Part shown: positions 22,901 through 33,770 of the stretch, one piece after another
Layout of the letters: each line of letters begins with the position of its first letter
How positions within the stretch are numbered: position 1 is the stretch's first letter
From: Cyanophora paradoxa
Taxonomy: Eukaryota; Glaucocystophyceae; Cyanophorales; Cyanophoraceae
Length of the DNA stretch: 64,000 nucleotides
Reading direction: 5' to 3'
NCBI GenBank assembly: GCA_004431415.1
Contig: QPMI01000416.1
Span: forward strand, 1 to 64,000
Translations under genes and position numbers: made by a program
Notes under the pieces: model-generated
What the model was told of the DNA's origin: nothing
The model's input: only the letters and a program-made list of their open reading frames with translations
Databases searched by the model: none

Positions 22901-24523
22901 TTGAAGCTTGTCTTTGGGCTTAGAAAAACACTATCTAGAACCTCCTAGTCTTTTGTTTGTAAGAACCTAATCTTTGGCCGCAGGCGTGGCTCAAGAACGC
23001 AAATACGAAGGTACCCCGCGCGAATCGCACCCGCAAACGTTGGCGCGCGAAATTCTCCTCACGCCCGCCGATCGCGCAGGCGACGCCGGCGATTGTGGTG
23101 GACGCGAGCGGGAAGCCCTACTGCCCCGCCAGGTGCGCCCGGCCCCCGGATCGGATTCTAGAGAATGAACCGCAAATTAAATCCAAGAGTGGGGGTCGGA
23201 CCCTTTCGAGGTTCCAAGGCTTAAAGCCGGGACCTTTCGACGGAGTACTTTTATGAGCCATCTGACATTGTTGTGGCACGCGCAATTTAAAACATCGGCT
23301 AAAAAAGCAATCCTACAGTAAAGCCGGGCTCTCTCGAGTACTTTTACAAGCCGTGTGACCTTGTCGGCGGCGCGCGCAGCATTGGGGAGGCCCTGGCGCA
23401 GCTCGGGGACGGCCAGTCGATCTACCCCGCCCCGGGCCTGTGCGCCGGCGCCCTCATACTTAGCAAGCTTGCCCCGCGCAAGCGCCCGAGCTAGTGCTCC
23501 CCTGCTCTTTCTCGGTCTCACAGTCTCGGTCTCAGGTACGAGGAGCAGGTGGTAGTGGAAGTGCCGGTGAGGGTCCTTTCAAACTTCAATTCAATGATTA
23601 AGCATACCGCAAGTGGCCGGATATCGATAAAGATATAAAGGATACAACCTAGAGCCTTTTCAGATCACGTAGCGAACCAGCTTTAAGACGTTTATTGAAG
23701 CGCTCGAGCACGGCGGCAGGTTAGGATCCTCGGGACGCGCGACGTCGTCATCGCAGTCCCCGCCGGTACCTCAGCTTTGCCTTCAGCTTTGTTCTTTAGC
23801 TTTGTTGACGCGCCCGCTCGCATGCGCCTCGGGCCCCGCGCTGCTCTGCAGGGGCCCCGTTGCCCCCCAGATCCGGGGCATTACAGTGCGGGGCGGCGGC
23901 GGCGGTGGCGAAGCGCCCGCCGTTCGGCTCTGCGGCGGGAGCCGCGCCGCGCTCGAGTCCGTAGAGGCGCGCGCCCCCTAGGCCTCGATCTCCGTTCCTG
24001 CCCTGTCCCTCCTTTGACCGTCCGCCCACAGATCGTCGGCGGGCGCGTGGGCGTCGAGGCGACGGGCCTCCTCTCAGCCCCGCAGCTCCGCGGCGTGACC
24101 GTGCGGGGCTGCTCCGACTCCGGCCTCCGCTTCGGAGAGGGGGCGAGGGGTACGGCGGAGGACTGTGACGTCACCGCGAACAAAGGGGACGGGGTCCGCG
24201 TCGAGGGGGGGGCGGACCCGGCGCTGAGGGGCTGCCGCGTCCGCGACAACGGGGGCGACGGGGCGGCGCTGCTGGGCCCGGGCACGCTCGGGACGCTGGA
24301 GGGGTGCGACTTCGGCGGGAACGGCGGCTGCGCCGTCCGCGTCGCGAACGGGGCGGACCCGATCGTGCGGGACGTCACCATCACGGCGGCCTCGGGCCTC
24401 AGATCTAAGTCCGGAGTGGTCGTGGAGGGCGGGGCGCGGGGCCTGTTCGAGGGCCTGGAGGCGGGCGCGCTGGAGGTCGGGGCGGGGTGCAGCCCCGTCG
24501 TGCGCCCAGGCGGCGCCGCCTGA
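16916..24523 (+). CDS. Two TIR-like domains fused to a right-handed beta-helix (multi-exon)
   Basis: Exon 1 (16916-17325) starts with a Ser-rich segment and a coiled coil (about residues 45-95), then enters TIR 1. Exons 17394-17451, 17533-17597 and 17668-17784 join in phase to complete it: D-A-Y-A-S-F-A ... S-R-A-F-L-C-F-L-S ... D-C-D-G-E-F ... F-P-V-F. TIR 2 runs over an exon ending at 18200, then 18268-18328, 18624-18656, 18827-18870, 18983-19076, 19216-19267 and 19340-19372, with D-A-F-V-S-Y-A-H ... W-V-D-R-E-L-L-A-G ... T-F-V-C-F-L-S-Q ... N-C-D-D-E-F. The Glu of C-D-x-E-F sits where TIR NADases carry their catalytic Glu. An Ala-rich helix (19649-19795) follows. About a dozen exons (from 20143) then give beta-helix coils such as L-R-L-A-P-G-R-H-V-L-E and S-I-G-E-A-L-A-Q-L-G-D-G-Q. 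The last exon, 24032-24523, has about six Gly-rich coils and a TGA. Several donors are GC (17452, 18329, 18657, 19268). A split into two genes near 19.8-20.1 kb is not excluded, but the phase is continuous there. The likely role is signalling or immunity scaffolding (inference). Confidence 0.75.
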
Positions 24524-24794
24524 TCATCCGATGATCGTCGTTTCTTCCAGCTTCTTTAGTCTCCGCCTAGTTTTCAGCGTCTTCTTAGCGTGATATCGCT
24601 TTGCAAGTTTGACTTTGCTTTGATTTCAGGCCATGGGCCGTCCGGCAAGGAAGCAAGCGCTAGCTGGATCGGCTCGAGATATCCGAGAAGGGACGAGCTA
24701 GAGGGGACCGGAAGAGGGGAATACGATTTTTATTATTATATTCATCTTCAAGGCTTGTTTTCGCGCCTCCGAAATCCCTCTAGCTAGCTCCGAA

Positions 24795-27700
24795 ATGCGA
24801 CCGCCGGCGCTCGTCGTAGCCTTCCTCCTGGCGCTCGCGGCGTCAGGGCCAGCACATGCGACCCAGCTGACGGATCCGGTCTCGGCGGCGAGCGCGCGCG
24901 CGTACTCGAGCGCCGCCGCGAAAGATGGTGCCTCCTACGCGGCGGCCCTCGCGGCTGCCAGCGTGATTGGTGCGTGCTGGATCGCTCTCGTAGATCTGCG
25001 CGCCTGTGCGCGAGCCATATTTCGGAGCCCAGCTGACATTCGATCGATTTTCGCGCAGCGGGGGTGACTCGGGCGCAGTCGGAGGCCGCCGCCTTCGCCG
25101 CTAGCAGGGCGCTCGCATCGACCCCTGCGCAAGTGCGGGTGACTGCGAAAACGGTCGCGTCGGCGGCGGCGCAGGCGTATCGCTGCGGAGGCGAGACGGC
25201 AGCCCGGGCGGTCGCGTTTTCCGCGGCCTACGCTCGGGCGGCTGCGGTCTATCCGGTTGCATTCTCGGCGGCTTACGCTGCAGCTGTCGCCCGCGGTTCG
25301 TCCAGTTTCTCTTTCGAATTCGTGAATTTAGAAGCGCCGGCCGCGGCGCCAGCTAGCAACAGCTGCCGCCGACTGATATTTTCCTCGCCGCCCCGCCCAC
25401 TGGATTCGCCTACGCGCGGGCGGTGGCCGCGGCTCAAAGTACAGGTGCGAAAAGTGGACGTCGACTCTGCAGCACTCCGCAGTTTCCACGCGAATTGTTT
25501 GCGCAACTGCGCGCGCAGGTGTGTCGACCGCCGTGGCGACGGCCACAGCAACCGCAGCGGCATGTGCGTAACTGAGCATGTGCTTTTATTACTCTGCGGC
25601 TTCTTATTGGTTTGGATCGCAGCGACGTACGTTGCAAATTCGCAGTCCATCGCAATAGCCATCGCGATCGCCATTGTCCAGGCCTGTCCCGTCAACGGAA
25701 GGCGCGTAAACCCGTGTCTGATGTACTATTTCATGCTTCACGGTCTGCCTTTTCTGAGCCTGCAAGCAGGACCTACGCGTCGGCGCAGGCGTACGCCGCG
25801 GCCCGAGCGGAGGCGGGACGGGTCCAGGCGCAGGCCGCGGCCTCTGCGCGGGCGGCCGCCCTCGGCGCTGGAGCGACGCAGGCAATCATCGCTCTGGAAA
25901 TCTTGAAATAGAGTATTTTCGCGCTGACGCCGCGCATGCGCATGTACAGGCGCAAGCAGAGGCTGCTGCTGTCGCAGTGGCATCGTCCGTCGGCCGAACA
26001 GTCGCGGTAGCGGTCGCACAGGTCGGACCCCGATCGCGTTTCGCGCATGCGCATCGAATTTAATGTGCCGATGTGTCTGATCTTTAAGTCATGATCAGGC
26101 TTCGGCGGCCCTCTGCGCCATTCCGAACCCGCCGGAGCCCACTCCGACGCCGACGCCGACGCCCGCCGCTCCGACGCCCTCCCCGACTCCGTACGTCGAG
26201 CCGACGGCGTTCGTCCCTCCCACGTATCCTCCCGGCTTCGAGGTCGTCCTTTCTTTACTTGCATTTGTTTAATTGATGCCCGCGCGCTGAAGGATGCCCT
26301 GCCCTGCCCGGGCCCGCGCGCGCAGCCCGCCCCGGAGGCTGTCGCCTCCTGGGATTTCGTGGAGCCTTCGCCCGCGCCAGAGGAGCTGGTCCTGCCCACC
26401 GCGACAGCCACGCCCACGCCCGAGCCGACGGAAGCGTTTCTTCTGCCAACAGCGACGTCGACGCCCACGCCCCTGCCTACCGAGCTCGCTAGCCCGTCGC
26501 CTACGCTAACGCCGACGCCGACGGCGCTTCCAACGCCATCGCCAACCGAGCTCGTCACTCCATCGCCGACCGAGCTCGCCACGCCAACCCCGACGCAGCC
26601 CGCGCCCGCGATCATTTTCGCGGCGACGGCCACTCCGACACTGCCTCCGCCGTCACTGATGCCGACGCCATTTTTCGCGGCGCCGCCGTCTCCGACTCCG
26701 CCTCCGCCCACTCTTGCGCCGGCGCCGACAGCGGCAGCAATCGCGACTGCAACTGCGACCCCGACACCGCCCGTCGTCTTCGCCACGCCTTCTCCATGGC
26801 CGACGTCGACGTTGACCGAGCTTTTCACTCCAACTCCGTCGCAGCTCGTCACCCCGACTCCGTCGCAGCCCGCGCCCGCGATCATTTTCGCGGCGACGCC
26901 CACTCCGACACTAGTACTGCCTCCGCCCTCTTTGACGCCGACGCGTACGCCATTTTTCGCGGCCCCGCCGTCTCCAACTCCGCCTCCGCCGACGAGTACT
27001 CTGACGCCGGTGCCGACAGCGGCAGCAATCGCGACTGCGACTGCGACCCCGACACCGCCCGCGGCCGTCGTCTTCGCCACGCTTTCTCCATCGACGTCGC
27101 CGACGCCGCAGCTGTTCGCGCCGACCGCTGTCGCGATCGCCAGCCCGACGTTGATCCCGACGTCGATCCCGACGTCGATCCCGACGCCGCCGGTCGCCTT
27201 CGCGGCACCGACGTCGACGCTGGCGCCAATGCCAACGCCTACGCCGGAGCTTGTCACCCCTACCCCGGCCCCGACGCGGCTCGTCATTTTCGCCACGCCG
27301 ACTCCGGAGCTCACGCCTACCCCGACGCCTACGCTGCTCGTTATTTTCGCCGCGCCGACTCCGGAGCTCGCGCCTACCCCCACGCCGGAGCTTGTCACCC
27401 CTACCCCGGCCCCAACGCGGCTCGTCATCTTCGCCACGCCGACGCCGGAACTCGAGCTCACGCCCACCCCTGCCCCAACGGGGCTCGTCATCTTCGCCAC
27501 TCCGACGCCGGAGCTCACCTCTACTACGCCGACCCCGTCGATCCCTACATCGATATCGATCCCGACATCGATCCCGACGTCGATCCCGACGTCGATCCCG
27601 ACGTCGATCCCGACGTCGATCCCGACGCCGCCGGTCGCCTTCGTGGCGCCGACGCCGGAGCCGACCTCGACGCCAACGCCTACTCCGACCCCGTCGCCGA

Positions 27701-28468
27701 CACCGCAGCTGCTCACCACAGTGGCGACGCCGGCCCCGACCCAGCCCGTCAGCCTCGCCACCGTCACGCCGACACCGCCGCTGATCATCGTTTCTCCGCC
27801 TCTGACCCCAACCGAGCCAGTCGTGAGGCCGTCGCCGTCCGAAGAGCCGCAGCCGGCGCCGCTGCTCACGCCGACGCCGGCGCCCACGCCGACGCGGCTC
27901 GTCATCATCCTGAGGCCGTCGCCGTCTCCGCCCCTCGAGCTCGCCACCCAGACGCCGCTCCCCTCGCGGCTCGTCATCTTTGTCACGCCGTCGCCGTCGC
28001 CCTCGCCGAGACTCGTCCTCCGCACCCCAACGCCCGAGCCCTTGCAGGCAAGCTTAAGACCCGTCCTTTCTAAGCATCTCTAAGACCCATTCGATAGAAA
28101 CTAAAGACTTCAACAGCAAGCGATCTTAAAAGAATGTGCAGTTAGTTGACTCGAGCTCCGGATCCGTGGCCGTCGCAGACCTTTCTAAGCTTTGGAGCGA
28201 AACCAATTCGACATCAGAGCTTGAGATCCTAAATGATTAAACAGCGAGCGATATTAAAAGAATTTGCAATTAGTTGACTCCGGATACGTGATCCTCGCAG
28301 ACGGTTATCCTCGCGACGCGCGTGCCCCAGCCGCGGCTCGTCACCCCGACCCCGGCCCCGACGGCCGCGCGGCGCGTCGTGCTCGTCACGCCGACGCCGA
28401 CGCCCGTCGCACGTGTCGTCATCCTCGTCACGCCGACGCCGACGCCGATCTTCGAGTTCGGCCTGTGA
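24795..28468 (+). CDS. Secreted Ala-rich/Pro-Thr-rich wall-type protein (multi-exon)
   Basis: The ATG at 24795 opens a clear signal peptide: Met-Arg, a hydrophobic core of Ala/Leu/Val, and a cleavage-like A-H-A at about residue 22. An Ala-rich domain built on A-A-Y-A-type repeats follows and continues in phase over the intron 24966-25058 (GTGCGT...CAG). Further Ala-rich exons are seen near 25521, 25788 and 25940. From 26101 the protein becomes Pro/Thr/Ser-rich (P-T-P-T repeats interrupted by L-V-I-F-A-T-P), running to about 28047. A GC-donor intron (28048-28330) leads to the last exon, which ends E-F-G-L-stop at 28466-28468. The composition resembles hydroxyproline-rich wall or extracellular-matrix glycoproteins of algae. 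Function is inferred from composition only, and the exon borders between 25.3 and 26.1 kb are approximate. Confidence 0.65.
27534..27634 (+). repeat. Dodecamer tandem repeat GATCCCGACGTC in the P/T-rich exon
   Basis: About seven head-to-tail copies of a 12-bp unit encode the tetrapeptide I-P-T-S. A shorter run of the same unit occurs near 27150-27190. Because 12 is a multiple of three, changes in copy number keep the frame. The same repeat leaves other frames open (for example D-P-D-V), which explains long overlapping shadow ORFs. Confidence 0.85.
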
Positions 28469-29199
28469 GCGTCGGCGTCGGCGAGCCCGACCTGGCGGCA
28501 TTCGATCGATCCGGAATATCCGAATTCGGTCGATCCCGAATTCGAATTCGGTCAGCAACCTTTCACACGTCATGTCCCATGTCCGACGATGGCCATCATG
28601 ATCACTTGTGATCAGCGTGTACATATATACCTAATTATAGTACCTAATTATAGAAGGCAAACGCAATCGATCGACATCAACTGTCACTAAGTAATGTATC
28701 AATAATTATTAATACCGAAAACAAGAGTGCCAGCCAACACTATGTATAAGGGGCGATCTCGGAGGACACGTTCGAAACCGGAAGCCGAGAATTCGAAATG
28801 GGGCGCATAAAAAATACGACGGCGCGGAATTCGAAAGAAGCCGGCTCAGCGGCTAGATCTCTAACTAGACTACAAACGGCGCGGCGGAAAGCTCGAAAAA
28901 AAGCGGGCGGGGCATAGGCAAATGCAATTGCGAGGGCCAAGTACTATTACTACGTCATAAGCACTACAGTAATAAGGGCTACTCAACAAGGCATGCATTC
29001 CATTGGGCTACTTGATAAATCAACTCCGTCTCTAATTATGTAACAAGTTCAAACGACGGCGCGAAAGGACACCGTCTCTAATTACATCAGAGACTAACTA
29101 GGCTTCAAAAAGACGGCGGAAAAAATTAAAGAGCGGGCGGGCGGGATCCGGGACAACGACACAGACATGGAATTGGGCTTCTAAAAGCGTGTCAACAAG
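28469..29199. other. Convergent intergenic region
   Basis: This is the space between the 3' ends of the wall-type gene (plus) and the kinase gene (minus). It is less GC-rich and contains stop codons in all frames. I see no gene. Short diverged repeats of 'GGCGCGGAAAG' and 'CGTCTCTAATTA' type recur between 28800 and 29100. A longer direct repeat (AGTTAGTTGACTC, about 28140 and 28270) lies just before it, in the last intron of the wall-type gene. Confidence 0.5.
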
Positions 29200-32100
29200 T
29201 CAGGAGCCGGGCGGCCGTGGGCTCGCGCGCCCGGCGCGGGACCGCGATCTCGAGGAGGAGGAGGAGGAGGAGGGGAAGAAGATGCCCTTCAGCGAACGAA
29301 GGAAGCCCTTGAGGCCGCGGCCCTTGCGGCCCCGGGCGCCGCCGCCGCCGCCGTCGTCGGAGGAGGAGGCGTCCGAGTCGGAGTCATCCCCCCCTCCTTG
29401 CTGCTGCTGGTGGGGGGGGAAGAACGGCGCGGAGGCGGGGCGGTGGCTCAGCGGCGCGCGCCCGAAGCCGGCGCCGCCTCCGCCGCCGCCGATTTCTTCG
29501 TTGGAGGAGCCGTTGGAGGGCGCGGGGCTGGCGCGGCCTCGGCCACGGTCACGATCGGACCCGGAGGGCGATCGCGAGGAGCAGGACCCCGATCGCGATA
29601 GCGACCCGGCGTCCTCGGCGCGGAGGAGGGCGCGGGCGCCGGAGGAGGAGGACGTCCGCGGCTCGTGGCGCGAGGGCGGCTGCGCGCTCGCCGCCTGCGC
29701 AGCCAATCAAATTTTAGACAAGAAGAGAAGAAGAGGCATATTAAATCAGCATAAACGAGGTAGAAACACTATCAGTCTAAGGCCTTAATCCACCTCTTCT
29801 CTTAAGAGGCACCCGTATCGCGGATACACACCTTGGGAACGGGCGCCGGGGCGGAGGGCGAGACGGGTACGCCGCCCGGGCCGTGGACGCGGATGTCTGG
29901 GAGCGAGCTAATGCGGCGCCCCGCGCGTCCGTGCGGCGCCGTCGCCGCCCGCGAAAGCTGGTCCGGGTCCTGTCCGGGCGGCGGCGCCGGCGCCGGAGCC
30001 GGAGCCGGCGCGCGGCCCGGGGTCTGCTTGAGGAGACCGAGCCGTCAGCGAGGAAAGGAAGAAGGAGGTTTAAAGTTTAAATCTGCTTTTCACGTACCCC
30101 GGGCTCCCGCGCGGCGAACCAGGGGTGGTCGAGCGCCTCGGCAGCCGTCGGGCGCTGCGCGCGGCGCGCGGTCGGATCGCCGATCGTGTGTTACCGGTCA
30201 CGGGTATCATGATCATCATCATTTACTAATTATATATAAGTTGTACCATTAGCTCATCATGTTTAATCATGTTCTAAGACATTCAGTTATGTTATCGTAT
30301 ACGTAAATTAGAGAATATAATCTCGAGTTGAAGTGGCCTATAGCTAGGCCTGGCCCGCGCGAGCTAGTAAGCTCTCTCTCATAGCTCGCGCCGATCTTGT
30401 GTTAACATCATTGTTTAAATTAGCCTAGTAGCATATCAGCTTTGGCTTAAAAGAAGCAGCCGAAAATCATCTTTAACGATTTATTTGAGGCGCAATGCGC
30501 AGTCAGGCCGGAAGGAAAGCGCCGATCTAGAATTGCAAGTTCGCGGATCGCATAGTGACTGAGCCCGCTTGTAAGCTGGCGAATCACAAGCATAATGTCT
30601 TTTTATTTCTAGCCCATTAGCTCATTAGCCTATTAATCAGCTCATTAGCTCATCAGCTCGCTATGCTTAGTTCTCTAAGAAATGTTAAGCCGGTGGCCTT
30701 CGAATCGCTAGAGCTGTGAGAGCCGGTGGGTGAGCGGCGTACCTGTCCGGGCTCTCGGGCGAGCATGCGTGCCAGCAGGTCCTGCAGTTCTGCGGCCCGG
30801 CCCGGCCCGGCCCGGCGCCCGCCCGCGTCAGCCCCGCAGGGAAAATCAAACGCGCGCGCGCGCGCGAGGCCTAGGCTATAAATAGATCGGGGAAGCTGAT
30901 CTGAGATGGAGGCGTACCCGGGGAGGCGGAGCGGGGGACGGCGAAGGAGGCGCAGCGGATGCGCTCTCGGACGACCCGCGGGTCCTCCCCCTCCCCTTCC
31001 TGCCCCTCGAACGGGTTGTGCCTGCGCGAGAGCGAGCAGTTCGGTATCGGGGGGAGGAGTGGGCGGCCGGAGTGGGGGGTACAGCGCACCCGAAGACGGC
31101 CTCGTACAGGGTCGCCCCCGCGCTCCACACGTCCGCCTGTACCCCCGTCAGAGACGGGCGGGCGGTAGGGAAGGCCGCCGGGGCCTTGTGATGTGGTGGC
31201 TCCTAGCTATTAATAGATCTCGGCCTCCAGATCTGCAGGCGTCTAGAGCGCCAGCGGATCGGAAAGAGCGCGGCCGCTCGCCTGGGCCTCCAGATGCCTT
31301 TTGTTTAGAGCGGCAAGAGTCAAGGGTTCTGAAAGATAGACTAATCTGTTCTTTTACTAGAGCGGGACGTGCTCGTCGATAGAGAGCTCTAGATCTGGAG
31401 ACTCGGAGAGACTTCTCTCTAAGAAATTTAAACTATGTTCATCTTTTAGAGCGGGGCTTGCTCGCCTGGGGCCCGTCGTAGGGCTGCTTCCCGAGTACCT
31501 CCGGCGACATGAAGAGCACCGTCTGCGGGGCGGATCAAATCGGCTCCAGAAAGCGCAGTGAGAGGCGGGAACGCAGTGAGGTCCCGAGGCCCCCCAAAGC
31601 ATCTCAGAGTCTAAGGGTGTCTATCTGAATCGAAGGGCCCAGTTCAATCGGTCGCGTACCCCGCAGGACTTGCGGAGGAACTCGCCCGGGCGAGAGCGGA
31701 CGGCGAATCCGAAGTCGAGGAGGACCGTTCGTCCGGAGGCCGCCAGCATCACGTTCCTGGGGGGGGGGGGAAGGGGGGGGGTAGAGCGATCAGCCAGACG
31801 CGCGAACTCGAGCGGGAAAGCTGGTTCAAGGGGTCGGGTGGGGTGGGCGGGATGAGGAGATCTAGAGGGGGAAGGGGGGGGAGGGGGGGGGGGGGGGCTG
31901 GGGGAAGAGGCGGGTAGAGGCGCACTCAGGCTTGATGTCGCGGTGGGCGATACCCCTCCCGTGGCAGTGGTCCAGAGCCAGAAGCAGCTACCGGATTCAG
32001 ATTCAGATCCAGATTCAGGTTCAGGTGAGTTAGACGCTAGGGTGGATCGAATGACCTGCTGGAACACCGGGCGCGCTTGGGACTGCAGACGGGGGGTCAG

Positions 32101-32901
32101 GGGTGGAGGACAGGGACCGGGGGGGGGAGAGGGTGGAGGGGTACGCGCACCTCCGAGAGGGGGGCGAGCTTCGTGACGCGGCGGCGGAGGGTACGCCCTT
32201 CCAGCCACTCCACGACGGTCGCCCTCACGTCGCCGTCCTGGGGTACGGCTCAGCCTGGAAGGGGGGGTACAGAGTTCGGGCCCCGATGCGGACCTGCGCC
32301 GTGCCGCGCAGGCGCACGATATTCCTGTGGTCGAGCTCCTGCGGGGGTACCCCGTCAGGAGGCGGACGAGCTCCCGGGCGCGTACCCCCCCCTTTCCCCC
32401 CACCTGTAGGATGTTGGCCTCGTTGAATCCGTTTACCACTTCGGCTGAGCGGCCGCAGAACAGCTTTACCGCAACCTTCTCCCCCGTCGTCGTGTCCAGC
32501 CCCTCCCGCACCTCTGGGGGTACGTCAGCCCGCGGACGGCGGGGGTACGCAAAAGGTCGAAAGGTGATTTCGAAAGGGGGGGTGTACGCGCCCGAGTGCT
32601 TGCGGTCGCCGTAGATCCGGGCGCCGAGCTGGTACCGGCCGATGCGGCGGCCCATGAACCCCTCGCCCATCCCCGCAACCGGCTCGTGCCCTTCAAAGTC
32701 GGGCCGGCACCCGCAGCGTGGCTCTCGGTCCGGAGGCGGCTGCGGGGGCGCGTGCCCCCACGCCGGACCGAACTTCGCTTGCGTCTGCGCGCTGGCGCCG
32801 TGCCCGGCCCGCCGCCGCGTCGCAGCTGCGTCTTCGATGCCGGAGCCGCCGGCGCCGTAGCCGTACGGCTCCCCAGCATCCGGGGACGGCCGCGGCGCCA
32901 T
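29200..32901 (-). CDS. Serine/threonine protein kinase (multi-exon)
   Basis: Exons joined on the minus strand give an ordered kinase domain. The N-terminus (ATG at 32901) is Gly/Pro-rich, then I-G-R-Y-Q-L-G. The next exon (about 32513-32404) carries V-R-E-G-L-D and the Lys of V-A-V-K-L-F. Exon 32338-32294 has E-L-D-H-R-N-I-V-R-L. Near 32235 is V-E-W-L-E-G-R-T-L. Near 31970 is the catalytic loop H-R-D-I-K-P-E. Near 31720 is D-F-G-F-A. Near 31520 is S-P-E-V-L. Near 31120 is A-D-V-W-S-A-G-A-T-L-Y. Near 31010 is N-P-F-E-G. Near 30770 is L-L-A-R-M-L, and near 30140 is A-L-D-H-P-W-F. All catalytic residues are present, so it should be active. The C-terminal tail is Pro/Ala-rich, then Ser/Gly-rich with a basic segment, ending at 29200. 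The fold resembles CAMK/SNF1-like kinases, but the subfamily is not certain. At least one intron (after G-P-Q) has a GC donor. Confidence 0.8.
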
Positions 32902-33770
32902 CGCTTCGGTCCCGGGTGCCGCGCTCACTTCGCTCCGGCGCGGTACCGAGCCCGCCTGCCCTGCGCAACAGGAAGCAGAGTGCTCGTTAGCGGCTGTACG
33001 CGCGAGCGCAGGCCCGCAGGCATGCGCAGGCGCTGAGCCTGGGGCTGCCTGTGTTGACAGGGGATCGATTGGGGCCTCCGGGGTGCAGCGCGGGCGTTCA
33101 ATGGATCATAGGATGGCCGCCTGGGGGCGGGGGCGCCCTCGCGCGCCCGCCGGCACACGCGCTGATTTGGCATCTATAGCAGCTCCCAATTGCAAGGAAA
33201 CGCCCTAAGAACGGCGGCCCGAGCATCGCGCGCGCGGGAAGCGCACCGGTGACAGCTCAACGGGCTGATGAGGGGTCAGGTCGCGGATGCGGCTGCAGCT
33301 GTTCTTCCCGTATGCGCTGCTGCGTCGTTGCAGCTGCGGCCGCGCGCTTGATCCGGACGTAAATGAGCGCGCAGACAGGTGGGCGTCCTCCCGCGCGGCC
33401 GCTCCCGCGCTAACTGACGCGCGTAACGCTTGCGTCCGTTTGACAGCTGGCGTGCTGTGCTAGTGCTGCTCCCGTCGATCGCCTGCGCATGCACGCTGCA
33501 TGCCCATTGCTCTCTCCCGCGCTCTCCCCTTCGAATTCGCAGCTCCCTGACCCTCCCTCGATCGGGCCTCGGGCCAGGGGCCAGCTCCTGCGCGTCACAG
33601 CGCAGCGGTTGGCCCCTTCCTTGGAAGGAGCGGCCCAGTCAGCATTGAGCCTCCGCAAGGTGGTACTACGGTGGTAGTACCGTGGTACCTCCTCCCCCCC
33701 CATTTGTTTTCTTCTTTTTTGGCTTCCCCCGGGAGCAGCCGGAGACGGGGTACACATATCGCTCACCAAA
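32902..33770. other. Divergent intergenic/promoter region
   Basis: These bases separate the kinase start (minus) from the small plus-strand gene at 33771. They should hold both promoters and 5' UTRs. No recognisable core element or further gene is seen. A direct repeat of the form GGTACTACGGTGGTAGTACC occurs at about 33661-33686 and can fold on itself. Confidence 0.4.

Noticed and set aside
25773-28073. Very long alternative ORFs on both strands over the Pro/Thr-rich gene (750 codons minus; 425 codons plus in a second frame)
   Set aside because: They are Gly/Val- or Asp/Ala-repeat shadows of the codon-periodic P-T-P repeats. The chosen frame alone links to a signal peptide and to in-phase exons on both sides.
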